In this document: positions 7,834 to 17,135 of the stretch, piece after piece | Layout: every line of letters begins with the position of its first letter | Position numbering within the stretch: position 1 is the first letter of the stretch | From: Asterionellopsis glacialis | Lineage: Eukaryota > Bacillariophyta > Plagiogrammaphyceae > Rhaphoneidales > Asterionellopsidaceae | DNA: 18,994 bases | Direction of reading: 5' to 3' | NCBI GenBank assembly: GCA_014885115.2 | Contig: WKLE02000200.1 | Location: 1-18,994 of the forward strand | Position numbers and translations under genes: made by a program | The notes under the pieces: model-generated | Told to the model about the DNA's origin: nothing | The model's input: only the letters and a program-made list of their open reading frames with translations | The model's database searches: none

Positions 7834-9528
7834 CTACCCCACGATTGCTTGAGCAAGTCCAACAAGTCCACCCAAAATAGATCCAACTGCTATGAGTACT
7901 GCTTCATCTTGTTCAAATACTGGATGCAATACACGTTCAAATTTAGCTGATGGGAGGGATGCCATAGCATTTTGTATATTGGATTCTAATGCTAATTGTT
8001 TTCCGACATACTGATAAGTTGGTTCTGTATACGAAGTATCTGATGCAAATTCAGATATACCCTTGTCAGCAATCATGTGGATTTCATTTCGTATCCTATC
8101 TTTAAATGAAGGTGATGCCATTTCCAACAATGGCTCCGGAACTTCAGCTAGAAGTGCATCTGTTACCTTCTCTAAAAATCTATTTCGTCTCGGTCCTTTG
8201 AGTAGTGCGTCCCATAACGACGAAGGATTCAAAATTTCATTTGATACAAATAATCCGAAGTCTGCACTCACTTCATCTTGCCTCTGTAAGAATAACCCCT
8301 GAATTTTGCGTCCCAATACATTTATGGGTTGGATAGGTGCAAACATAATTTGAAGTGCTAATGTATCCGTCATATAGCCTACAAGTGCACCCCCCAAAAC
8401 TAGGGTCCATGCCTGTGGATATATCGCATAACTTGCCATTTGAAATAAACCCAAAAATGCGCCACCATAAAATCCTGATGTTACCATGAACTTTAGTTCA
8501 TCTTTACCACATTGTTGGAACAAGTTGACGATCAATTTAGGATTCTGTGCCATAGCTTCAACAACAGCATGTCGTAAATCAATACATGTATCTGTGTCGT
8601 TCTGAACTTCTCTGACAACACGTTCAATTACACGTGTCATCCTATCCTTGGTTAAAAACGCCGAAAGTACAGCATCGACAGCACCATCACTCATGTTCCT
8701 TGTTGTTGTTGTCAATGATGTTGCACTACCAGAACTTTGTTGTAATGAACGTTTCAAAACATTACGACACATGGTAATTAATTTGCTGTCGTTGCTCTCA
8801 TCACTGTTACTGCCACTACTTTTTTCATTCAATAATAATTCTGCTAATTTGTTGGCATCTACCTGTTTCAATATTTCTGACACATTTAAAAGTTCTGTTG
8901 TTATCATATCACTAATATCACCTCCCATGCGACGTACTTCACGCGGCACAATACCTTGCCAACCAAGTTTTGTTCCTCCAAGAGTAATACCACGAAATTT
9001 GATTGGTTGGAACATCATCCATACAGCTAAACGATTGGTAATAGCATTAAAAATACCCGCCAATAACGGGATCGTCATGTAAAAACGCAAATTAGATGAT
9101 ATACGTTGGGGTGCACCACTCTTGACAAATATTTTCAAAAATAAATGAAGGAATGTATATGTGGTAAACATAATTGTAGCTGGTAATGTTACAGAGCTGG
9201 ACGATTTTGATAGCATTGTGGATCGTAACGATGACAAAGAACGACGAGAAAACCACGAAGGAAAAATATTTCCTCTACTAGAAGAATCCTCATTGCTCAA
9301 ACTTGCTGATGCAGTGCCCGTCGTCGTTGTTGAAATACCCGTAGCTACATATCTTCTTGTAGATGAATGTGAAATGTGTCTACTGCGCACTGAATGTATC
9401 ACTTGGTGTATTTGCATAGATTTTGGAGTAGGAATGTTTGATCTACGAGATGGAGATGTTGACACGAAGCTATCTATGCTTGATACTGATAGGAACAGCG
9501 CTGAAATAAGAAGGTAGCGCGAGGCCAT
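7834..9528 (-). CDS. DUF445-family membrane protein with plastid presequence
   Basis: DUF445 proteins are found in bacteria, cyanobacteria and algae; their biochemical role is not established. Two half-repeats of the family signature are visible: LLAGIFNAITNRLAVWMMFQPI (residues 154-176) followed by a loop with GWQGIVPREVRRMGGDIS, and ALVGYMTDTLALQIMFAPIQ (381-400) followed by IQGLFLQRQDEVSADFG. Each places an N- or D-containing hydrophobic helix before a basic loop. Hydrophobic segments lie near 118-135, 150-172, 345-396 and 543-563, the last at the extreme C-terminus. I start at ATG 9528 (564 aa), giving MASRYLLISALFLSVSSIDS then FVSTSPSRR: a signal peptide and Phe-led Ser/Arg-rich transit peptide. 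An in-frame ATG at 9570 adds 14 residues that would bury the signal peptide. The poorly conserved Ser/Thr-rich stretch 60-110 fits the transit region. It is divergent from the FIST gene. Confidence 0.85.
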   Translation of the reverse strand: MASRYLLISALFLSVSSIDSFVSTSPSRRSNIPTPKSMQIHQVIHSVRSRHISHSSTRRYVATGISTTTTGTASASLSNEDSSSRGNIFPSWFSRRSLSSLRSTMLSKSSSSVTLPATIMFTTYTFLHLFLKIFVKSGAPQRISSNLRFYMTIPLLAGIFNAITNRLAVWMMFQPIKFRGITLGGTKLGWQGIVPREVRRMGGDISDMITTELLNVSEILKQVDANKLAELLLNEKSSGSNSDESNDSKLITMCRNVLKRSLQQSSGSATSLTTTTRNMSDGAVDAVLSAFLTKDRMTRVIERVVREVQNDTDTCIDLRHAVVEAMAQNPKLIVNLFQQCGKDELKFMVTSGFYGGAFLGLFQMASYAIYPQAWTLVLGGALVGYMTDTLALQIMFAPIQPINVLGRKIQGLFLQRQDEVSADFGLFVSNEILNPSSLWDALLKGPRRNRFLEKVTDALLAEVPEPLLEMASPSFKDRIRNEIHMIADKGISEFASDTSYTEPTYQYVGKQLALESNIQNAMASLPSAKFERVLHPVFEQDEAVLIAVGSILGGLVGLAQAIVG

Positions 9529-10445
9529 TTTGGAATATAATGCTTGATTATAATGCAATATGTTTGTCAATAATGTTAAACTCGTCCCTGGAAGGATCGA
9601 CTAATGTGGAAATCTACTTAGGTGAGTGGAGTTTTTATGTTCGTTGATAAGTTATCTTTGACTCAGCGTTTATTTTTCGGGCAATTGGGGCCTTGTTTTT
9701 TCTTTTATGTTTTTTTTTTCTCTGCTCACGTCGACCCAGGAATACGCAGGAGTATTTGGAAAAATGACATTGTCAGACCGGGGGAATTAGGCATGCGAAA
9801 ACGGTATCTTATTTCCATGTAAAATGTTTACTGATATCAAGGTACAGTAGGTCCTAGAGAATTTTCTTCAAGAAAGGAATGTCCTCAACATGCAGTATTT
9901 ACATACAATTTGTTAGTACGATGTGCATGAGATCTTACCGGTACCTGTATGTAGATTTCTACATAGGATTTCACGAAAAATATTTTAAGGACAAGAATGA
10001 TATCAAAGTTTTGGCTTGCATGTGCACACATGCCACGTACCCTGGTACGACCAAACGTGCATGTCTGCGGCACTTCCGAAAACGAAACACAGAAAAATTA
10101 CTAAATTTTGACATGTCAGCATGGTGTCAGCATTGTGTCAGCAGTCAGCAATCTCTCAGATAACTCCTCAACATAATCCTCTTATTTCATCATACATATC
10201 ATCCTCAGAGGTGGTTCTGAACCAAAAACAGAATTTAGAATTTTCGGTTTTGGTGGGAGTAATAAACCCCCCCAAAAAAAGGTTTTTTCTGAAGAATGTT
10301 AAGAACCTGTCGGCGTGTCAGACATTCTTCTATTCTGGACATGTCGACATGTCATTGCGCAAGAATCTTTTTTGTCACAATACCAAAAAGACAACAAGAG
10401 AGGAAAACCAAGACAATTTGAGTAGCAATCATCCACAAATAGACA
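9529..10445. promoter_or_regulatory. Bidirectional promoter region between DUF445 and FIST genes
   Basis: The 917 bases separate two divergent start codons of genes that both appear plastid-directed. They contain GACATGTC octamers (10110-10117 and twice in 10338-10353), four GTCAGCA copies at about 10115-10149, and two GTACC/GGTAC palindrome relatives (near 9938-9948 and 10037-10050). A T-rich tract lies at 9698-9720. No coding sequence is convincing. Confidence 0.55.
10338..10353. promoter_or_regulatory. Perfect 16-bp palindrome, two tandem GACATGTC octamers
   Basis: GACATGTCGACATGTC equals its own reverse complement and is the octamer GACATGTC repeated. It ends 92 bases before the FIST start codon. 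The same octamer lies at 10110-10117. This is the geometry of a binding site for a dimeric regulator; the factor is unknown. Confidence 0.45.
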
Positions 10446-12275
10446 ATGATGCTAACAACAAAAATGTCGCCATTACCGAAAAGAAGAAAAAAACATGATA
10501 TCTTTTTGTCAGTATTTTTCCTTGCCCTTCATTTACAGATATCAACTGGATTTTTACCATTCTATCCTTCTCGCCGTACTTTTCCCCGTGAAAATGATGT
10601 GCAAAAGTCAATAATTCCAGAATGTCAGCATAATCAAAAGCGCAATGATCTTCTTTCTGTATTGCATCAATCATCATCCTCATCATCCACTGGAGATTCT
10701 TCAAAAACTAGTACTACTACGAATACGAATTGGCAGTCCTATATATCACGCAATCCAGATTCTGGATCGGCCTTGTATGAATTATTGGCGTCCTTGAGAG
10801 GTGATCCACCAGATATTGTATTTTTATTTGTTGGACAACATCATTCGTCCTACTTTACAGGAATTGTACAAGAAGCTCAAAGCATACTATGCGCAGGACA
10901 GGAAGGTATAGCAAATAGTCAAACTACAAATGTTATGGCTATCGTGGGCGGTGGTGTAGTAGGTGGCGATGTTGAAATTGATGAACCATCTTTGCCGTCC
11001 ATGTCTATACTTTGTGGAAAACTACCCAAGGGTGCAACTGTCGAATTATTTGATTTTAATGAGTTGAATAAGCCTCCACCCGAACCTGAATCTGAATATT
11101 GGGAAAGGTTAGCCATGACAAATAACGGCGATGATAACAATACGAAAAGACCACCCTCTTACATTTTATTTGCTGATCCGTGGTCACCTGTAGATGGAAT
11201 ATTAAAGGGATTGGATGGAAGTTCAGCGGGTGCATCTGTTGTGGCCGGTGGAATGTCAGTACCACGATCCACACAACCTACAGTTGCAATAGATGGGACA
11301 GCATTACCACAGGGTTCAGCTGTGGGAATGTGTTTGCGTGGGACTTTGGGATTGCAAGCCGTTGTAGCTCAAGGGTGTCGTCCAGTGGGTCCAACATTCA
11401 CGATTACAGCTCATGAGGGTAATAATGTATTAACAGAGCTAGATGGTAAGCCAGCTCTAGAATGTCTTGAGCAAGTTGCCAATGATGCACCAGATCAAGA
11501 TAAAAATTTGATAAGTTCAGGATATTTACTTTGTGGTATAACACCTGGGATAATGACAAGAAAGAGCAGCAGTGACAATGGCAGTAATTCCTTCAGTAGT
11601 AACGGTAACAACAATAACAATCAAGAAGTCGGTCATGAGTTAACAGCATCACCACCACAAGATTTTTTAGTACGACAAATCATAGGATTTCAACCCAACA
11701 GAGGGGGTATAGTTGTGGCTGGTGAAGTGAAGGATGGAATGCTTTTTCGCTTTCATGTGAAAGACCGTAATGCAGCACTGGATGATATGGACCTAATGGT
11801 ACAACGTGCCAAGACAGAACGTCTGTTTGCGGAAGAACTTTCGGGTGTACCCATGGCAGCTTTGCAAATATCATGTGTTGGACGAGGACGATCCTTATTT
11901 GGACGACCGAATGTTGATCTTGCTTTTGTATCACAACTCTTTGCGGATGGTCCACCCCCATCACAATCACAAGGGAATATAGACTTTAGTAAGAAAATTA
12001 AGGCTGAAGGAGATGACGATACCATAGCTTACAGCAACTCTACCACAAATGATGGTGATAACAAGCCTATTGCTGGATTTTTTGGTAATGCTGAATATGG
12101 ACCTGTAGGCCTATCGGGATTTACCAACACATGCCCGGTCAATGGATGTGAAGGTACCTTTGTTCATGGCTTCACAACAATTGTTGCTATGCTTTGTGAT
12201 TATAGTCAACAAAAAATGACAATTGTGGAAGAAACAGTATCCTCACTAGACGAGCCAGCTGATGCATGGGGTTGA
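10446..12275 (+). CDS. FIST-domain protein (FIST_N plus FIST_C) with plastid presequence
   Basis: FIST domains are predicted small-ligand sensory domains found in bacterial signalling proteins and in some eukaryotic F-box proteins. FIST_N is visible from about residue 122 (PDIVFLFVGQHHSSYFTGIV, then VMAIVGGGVVGGDVEID and SILCGKLPKGATVELFDF). FIST_C ends with FFGNAEYGPVG and a TFVHGFTTIVAML block near 570-583, matching the family's final signature. No kinase, cyclase or F-box follows, so it is a stand-alone sensor-type protein of 609 residues, longer than usual because of Ser/Asn-rich inserts (about 375-395). The N-terminus has a basic patch, a hydrophobic core (18-32) and QISTG before FLPFYPSRR, a good signal peptide with Phe-led transit peptide. 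ATGs at 10446, 10449 and 10464 are all possible starts; the choice does not alter targeting. It ends 148 bases from the convergent JmjC gene. Confidence 0.87.
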   Translation: MMLTTKMSPLPKRRKKHDIFLSVFFLALHLQISTGFLPFYPSRRTFPRENDVQKSIIPECQHNQKRNDLLSVLHQSSSSSSTGDSSKTSTTTNTNWQSYISRNPDSGSALYELLASLRGDPPDIVFLFVGQHHSSYFTGIVQEAQSILCAGQEGIANSQTTNVMAIVGGGVVGGDVEIDEPSLPSMSILCGKLPKGATVELFDFNELNKPPPEPESEYWERLAMTNNGDDNNTKRPPSYILFADPWSPVDGILKGLDGSSAGASVVAGGMSVPRSTQPTVAIDGTALPQGSAVGMCLRGTLGLQAVVAQGCRPVGPTFTITAHEGNNVLTELDGKPALECLEQVANDAPDQDKNLISSGYLLCGITPGIMTRKSSSDNGSNSFSSNGNNNNNQEVGHELTASPPQDFLVRQIIGFQPNRGGIVVAGEVKDGMLFRFHVKDRNAALDDMDLMVQRAKTERLFAEELSGVPMAALQISCVGRGRSLFGRPNVDLAFVSQLFADGPPPSQSQGNIDFSKKIKAEGDDDTIAYSNSTTNDGDNKPIAGFFGNAEYGPVGLSGFTNTCPVNGCEGTFVHGFTTIVAMLCDYSQQKMTIVEETVSSLDEPADAWG

Positions 12276-12423
12276 TTCACTTGAAGGCTTCTCGTAACCC
12301 TTTCAAGAAAACTGAAGAAATGTTAACTATTCACCATAAACAAGAAATGTTTCTTGAAAAAATCATAATGCAACAGCTGTGTAGATTCATTTTTTATGTT
12401 CTAATATTAATTTGTGTGCCACT

Positions 12424-14199
12424 TCATTCATGCTTCTTTGCTACCCATTGGACGTACCCATAAAAGAAGAGGCAACTAGGAATTGTTTCGTATGGAGGGA
12501 GATCATTATCTGACGAAGCCACTAATCTTTCCAATATGCGTTCATCAGAGTCTTTTAGAACAACACGAACAGAACTTTCATGCGTTTCATTTCCGGCAAA
12601 GTTAACATTGAGAACATACAACAGCATAAACTTGTCATAATTGTCATGGCTGTCATTTTTTTCTTTGTAGAAATCTGTAATATCCTTCATTTTAGTTAAA
12701 AAAGCGAGTGGATTCAACCGAACAACATAATTTTTGCCTGGTGGATCTGATGTCCAGTTTGACGGACCTTCAAAAGTGTCAATATCAATAATGTCTTCCT
12801 CGCCTACCTCGTCCTGCGTCTCTATAATTTCTTCTTCAGCTTCCTCGCTACCACCACTGTTTTGTTCCATCTCATTGCCATCATCTTGGGGCATGTCTTC
12901 TACTGATAACTCACCTCCGCTTTCATCGTCGTTCTCATCCTCATCCTCTACCGTGTCTACTTGAAAGTTTGGAGGTTGTTGTAGTACTGGTGGAATAATA
13001 GATGCGGCACCATTATTGTTAGCAAAATTTTGTATGATCTTTGGTAATTCTTGCAACAGCCCTTGTAGCTTTTCAACTGCATAAGTTGAAGTGCTATTAT
13101 TGACGACACATTCTCTCCACCCATCATGCTTCAAAAGTAAATGCTGTAATGCTTGACATGTGATAGTTGCGAAGTTTGTTGCCATCAGCGATACATTGAT
13201 GGAAACTCCAGGTAATGTTGTTTCCACCTTGTGCCACATTCCGGCTGGAAAGTACAACACATCACCAGCATTTAAATCAACTACGTGCTCTTGACCATAG
13301 GAATTGGATGAATCACATTTCGCAAAATTAAATTCGGGATTAGAAAGTCTTGCAGCCTTTAATTGTGATTCGACAGCTTCTGGTGCAGCATAGTGAGGTG
13401 TGCACCCTCTCAAAGGATGCTTGACACGCCCCTGTTTTAACGTCCATCGCTTTGATCCACTTAGTTGAATTGTAAAATTTTCTTGAAAGTCGTAGTGCCA
13501 ATCTGTAATGTGATGGCGTGTTCCCATAAATACTTCTACCTCGCCACGTCCTAATTCAATGGAACGTTCACCTGATGGGTCATACTGTCCACATCCCATC
13601 CCCGTATCACTAAGAAGTTTAGAGACAAGTAATTGTTCTAATTCTGGTGGTGCACGACAATAAGTAGCATGACCTGATTCATGTAAGGCAATTGCCATTT
13701 CTACATCTGGAACTTCGATACTTTTAATTGTCGATGGCTTTGTAGGTACACTGTCTTGCTTATCAGACGTTCTGTCATTGTCTTTGTTGTTCTTTTGTAA
13801 CCAAACAAATGCATTGTCTGAGCTTGTTTCCCTTAAGATACTTTGTGGATCAAGTCCAAACATATACCTATCTATCAAAGTTTGAATACGATGCTGAAGT
13901 CCAGATGATGGTAGTGATGATGAAATGTGGACAGCTTTTTGACGAAAGCATGACTTTAAAAATAAGTCTGGTGAAAGGGGAAACAAAAGGCATTCCAATA
14001 GTGATGATTTTGACTTTGATGATGGATCCACAGATGGGGTCGTATTCGGACTATCTAATTGAAAGCTTAGAACTGGTTCATCTTCTTTCAATTCATGAAG
14101 ATTTTTTTCTATTCGATTTTTCAAAACTTCTACGTTACCATTGTCGCCATTAGATGAAGAAGTGCCTTTTTTCTGCTTCTTGGATGGAGGTTCCGACAT
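12424..14199 (-). CDS. JmjC/cupin_4 Fe(II)/2-oxoglutarate dioxygenase, probably nuclear (ribosomal-oxygenase-like)
   Basis: The metal site is readable: TDWHYDFQENFTIQLSGSKRW gives His235-x-Asp237, and LYFPAGMWHKVE gives His323, the HxD...H triad; Lys250 could help bind 2-oxoglutarate. This layout belongs to cupin_4/JmjC hydroxylases such as NO66, MINA53 and bacterial YcfD, which hydroxylate ribosomal proteins. A helical dimer-type region follows and the C-terminal ~100 residues could be the winged-helix domain of that group. Unusual is an acidic insert at 417-476, dominated by Glu and Asp. The N-terminus MSEPPSKKQKKGTSS carries a basic nuclear-type signal and no signal peptide. I start at ATG 14199 (591 aa); an upstream in-frame ATG at 14379 adds 60 residues that do not resemble a protein domain. 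Substrate is unknown; protein hydroxylase is preferred over histone demethylase, by similarity only. Confidence 0.87.
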   Translation of the reverse strand: MSEPPSKKQKKGTSSSNGDNGNVEVLKNRIEKNLHELKEDEPVLSFQLDSPNTTPSVDPSSKSKSSLLECLLFPLSPDLFLKSCFRQKAVHISSSLPSSGLQHRIQTLIDRYMFGLDPQSILRETSSDNAFVWLQKNNKDNDRTSDKQDSVPTKPSTIKSIEVPDVEMAIALHESGHATYCRAPPELEQLLVSKLLSDTGMGCGQYDPSGERSIELGRGEVEVFMGTRHHITDWHYDFQENFTIQLSGSKRWTLKQGRVKHPLRGCTPHYAAPEAVESQLKAARLSNPEFNFAKCDSSNSYGQEHVVDLNAGDVLYFPAGMWHKVETTLPGVSINVSLMATNFATITCQALQHLLLKHDGWRECVVNNSTSTYAVEKLQGLLQELPKIIQNFANNNGAASIIPPVLQQPPNFQVDTVEDEDENDDESGGELSVEDMPQDDGNEMEQNSGGSEEAEEEIIETQDEVGEEDIIDIDTFEGPSNWTSDPPGKNYVVRLNPLAFLTKMKDITDFYKEKNDSHDNYDKFMLLYVLNVNFAGNETHESSVRVVLKDSDERILERLVASSDNDLPPYETIPSCLFFYGYVQWVAKKHE

Positions 14200-15145
14200 G
14201 ATATTATATAGCTCTGAAAGAACAAGTAGACAGTGTAGAATTTTGATCAACCACTGTCGATTATGATTTGAGCTTCGATGCCGATCAACAAGAGTTTTTA
14301 TCCGATGTTGATCAATGTACGTGTTGGCTCTGTATCTTGGCTTTACAAAGTCTTTGGAAAGGTATGATGGATGAATCAATCATAGCTACCATCAATCGTA
14401 GCTACAAGGTACGAGTAGTTTAGTTTTTGGTTCGCTTTTTGTCTTGAAGATCAGCCCCCGCAGGTGACAAGTTTTCCAGTCATGCGGTTGAAAGTAAATA
14501 TCGTTGACGTCTGTCCACAAGCCATGTCGGCATCAGCTCATAACCTCTGCAACAAGTGAGTCAGTTAGTGTTATTGTCTGTACCTGGTACGATGTATACT
14601 GTACCTGGAACTCGTATTTAAGACTAGACATTATTATACAGACTACGAGAAGACCGAGCTAATGCCAAAAAGGTATTTGAAAACCTACCGTGTTCACTTA
14701 TTTTACCTCTCGCACCATACAGACAATAGGAGATAGAAATGAAGGAGATTTAACTACCTGCAGTATATCACTCTTTTGTGTAAAAAGAAACAAATGCTGA
14801 TCTGAAAGATGTAACTTTTTGTGATTATAGTACTGTTATGGTACTCTTTTTTTCTTATACATGGCGGCTGGCTAATGATTGTTCAATTTTTGTTCTTGGA
14901 TGTGCGACAATTTTCGACCGGTAATATAAGTATATCAAATCATCAGCCTTTTTGAGCACTTCTCAATTTCGGAATTACGCCCCCAGTTAACCCCATACTA
15001 TATCCGACCTCTATATTATTAGAACGTGTGAACTTCTCCTCCTTAAAACATCCTCTCCGGCGACTTGTAAGAACATGATTTTATGATATCGAGAGTAATC
15101 TAAAAATGCACAGAAGGGGTGAGTTCCTCTCTTCATGGTGCATCT
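14200..15145. other. Intergenic region upstream of the JmjC gene
   Basis: It should hold the JmjC promoter. One perfect GTACCTGGTAC lies at 14580-14590, followed by a partial copy at 14600-14607 (GTACCTGG). TAGCTA hexamers occur at about 14382 and 14399. The rest (14640-15145) is AT-rich with no convincing frame or RNA gene. Confidence 0.5.
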
Positions 15146-15505
15146 TTAGAAATCGACATCGTCGATTATTTTCAAGACATCATCAATGATTGCGATGAGT
15201 CCGCGATTATCACTTCTTGATGAAGAAATGTCTGCACAAGATGGCTTCGCTGAAGCGATTGACTTGAGAATACTATCTCGTGGAGTTAAACTGTTCGATA
15301 AGGGAGAGTTACGATCCGGGGAGGAAAGGTTGGAATCCCCCCTTTTATTAGCGTGTTCTCCGTCACAACTTTTATTATCTGGCATGCTGATACGGTTAAG
15401 TTGAGCTATAATTGGCGCAAAGGCTTGCAAGAAATTTTTACGTTTTGTTTGTCGTAACAGTTCCAAAAGAGGTAGGCTAGAGTATAACTTTGGTGTTTTC
15501 TGATT
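15146..15505 (-). CDS. Hypothetical short coding segment or terminal exon
   Basis: The frame is open for about 120 codons to a stop at 15146-15148. It reads like a helical start (LLELLRQTKRKNFLQAFAPI) followed by a Ser-rich, probably disordered tail ending IIDDVLKIIDDVDF. There is no early ATG; the first is at 15385. A CTCTAG sequence just upstream of the helical part could be a splice acceptor, so this may be a last exon, but I cannot find the preceding one. No family is recognised. Confidence 0.3.
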   Translation of the reverse strand, partial: NQKTPKLYSSLPLLELLRQTKRKNFLQAFAPIIAQLNRISMPDNKSCDGEHANKRGDSNLSSPDRNSPLSNSLTPRDSILKSIASAKPSCADISSSRSDNRGLIAIIDDVLKIIDDVDF

Positions 15506-16533
15506 TTATGGTCGAAGATTGTGCAACATATATTGAGGGTTTAGCCTCTTGCGTAATATTCAGAATTTCAACTTGGGTAGTCGTGGCCGGTATATTATTA
15601 TTCTGACTGTTTCGTGTCGTAATAATATTACCACCAGCAAGTTGAAGTCGACTCAGAAAGGAACATTATTTATTTTAACAAAAATTACTGCACATATCTT
15701 CAACTAGGTGTAGGTAAATTGTAGTATTACAAGAGAAGTAGGCGCAACAATATGCCGCATGTACTCGATGAAACTTATGTACTTGGAGAATCTTTCTACA
15801 GTAATTTTTTCATTACGCCGTTGTGTGGTCATACCATTTTTTAAATTAGTACATACGTGGCAGCAGACCTCTAGAATAGGTGGCACATGTTGATCATGAA
15901 TAATTGTTCCTCACCTATTAGTTCAATCCCAGTTCCCGTTCACACCTCACGCGCTCCCCTGCGTGCGCTCCCTTAAATAACATATTTTTTTCTCCTCACA
16001 AAATTCTATTTATTTTATTTTATTTTATTTTATTTTATTTTATTTTATTTTATTTTATTTTATTTTATTTTATTTTATTTTATTAAATCCCATCCTCCTC
16101 GGAAGGAACATCCAAAAGTTACCTTCTGGGTTGGAAACAGATTAGGAATGTTCATTGTTATTACCCATTTATCAGTTTTTTACCTTCTTATGTCTAAAGT
16201 ACAGCAGGCCAGGCAATGGAATGCATGCCACACTACCATGGTCATTTCAATTCTTGCAAGTAGTAGCTCCCCTTTAATGATCAAGTCCAAGTCAAAGTAT
16301 ATTACTACAACTACATATTCAGAGCTTCTATTACCACTGCAGCATCACATGATCCTTGTGACCATACCATATTAGTATAATCATGGATGATCTACTGCCA
16401 TCATGACCACTTGCATCATCCTCCCATCAGATTTTTTTGGTTTATTGGAAAATGACAAGATTTTAGGCCATGTATTTTTTCTCTCAGATGTTGACATATC
16501 TGTTAAGGGACATAACATAAACCTAATGATACC
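15506..16533. other. AT-rich stretch without a gene
   Basis: It contains the TTTTA microsatellite and little else that can be named. GTTCAATCCC near 15920 recalls a tRNA B-box fragment, but no cloverleaf can be drawn. A 75-codon + strand frame at 16148-16375 has no protein character. Confidence 0.5.
16008..16085. repeat. (TTTTA)n microsatellite
   Basis: The pentanucleotide ATTTT repeats about twelve times without error from 16022 to 16081, with imperfect units to the left. It marks the boundary between the gene-bearing part and the transposon-rich part. Confidence 0.95.
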
Positions 16534-16755
16534 TCAATACAATGCATCATGTTGTGGAATAACATTCTGATCCTTTTTGAAAATTTGAAAGATACCTTCT
16601 GAATCAGCAATATTAAGGTAGTCATATGAGCACTGGCCAGGCTTTTTTCTCTTTATGGGGCTTTCCTTTTTTTTATTCATTTGGGTTAGACATGGAATCA
16701 TTTTGTGTGTTTTTTCTACCACCTCAAACACAATCCTTCCTGTTGTAATAAACAA
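16534..16755 (-). mobile_element. Possible piggyBac-like transposase fragment
   Basis: The 73-codon frame reads TTGRIVFEV, a Lys-rich stretch KKKESPIKRKKPGQCSYDY, then DSEGIFQIFKKDQNVI. That order resembles the piggyBac segment in which a TGT motif is followed by Lys-rich text and a W-x-DN strand, but the key Trp and Asp-Asn are not intact (KKDQN here). The assignment is weak. There is no sign of flanking inverted repeats or TTAA duplications. It lies on the same strand as the neighbouring P2X7-like remnant. Confidence 0.3.
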
Positions 16756-16886
16756 AAGATTCCACTTATCTTGGGAACAAGTGTTGCAATAATCTAATAT
16801 ATTATATAGTAAATAAATTTATTCTCGCTATTTTTATTTACACTATAACTAACTTGGCCTGCTCCTTCTCTGACACTAAGAACCTT

Positions 16887-17135
16887 CTAAGTATTGTTCT
16901 TCCCCTTCCCAGTACCATTCCTTTTTTTCTTGCCTGGGGAAAAACCATGTTTTTCCTCACCTTCTGCAATGCTATAAATCTCATGGATCCTGTCAACAAT
17001 GCACTTTGGTAACATGACCCTATTACCACTTCCAAGATCATCTCCAAAGATTTTGTGAATGTACCATTTGTAACAACCAAATCTAACGATTGTTGGAGAT
17101 GATACATGGCATGGATACACAAAAAAATGAAGCAC
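16887..17135 (-). mobile_element. P2X7-intracellular-like domain remnant
   Basis: Residues about 18-70 read RFGCYKWYIHKIFGDDLGSG, then NRVMLPKCIVDRIHEIYS and EEKHGFSP. This follows the zinc-binding P2X7 intracellular pattern: Arg-rich start, Tyr-x-x-Tyr-Ile, LGxGNRxxxPxCxVxxIR, and a final GxYxGF, here degraded to EEKHGF. The domain is known from the P2X7 receptor and also from many uncharacterised proteins in invertebrates and algae, often near transposons. Upstream of about 17100 the similarity stops because the opposite strand becomes transposase-like. It ends in a Lys/Gly-rich tail. It is a 5'-truncated fragment with no credible start. Confidence 0.45.

Noticed and set aside
7608..7880. 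90-codon + strand frame
   Set aside because: It overlaps the 3' end of the DUF445 gene on the other strand and has no recognisable domain.
8648..9082. 144-codon + strand frame
   Set aside because: It is antisense to the well-supported DUF445 gene, and its text is the mirror of that coding sequence.
11680..12025. Minus-strand frames of 90-96 codons
   Set aside because: They are antisense to the FIST_C region and have no protein character.
15915..15990. Possible tRNA gene (GTTCAATCCC)
   Set aside because: No acceptor stem, anticodon arm or A box can be paired around it.
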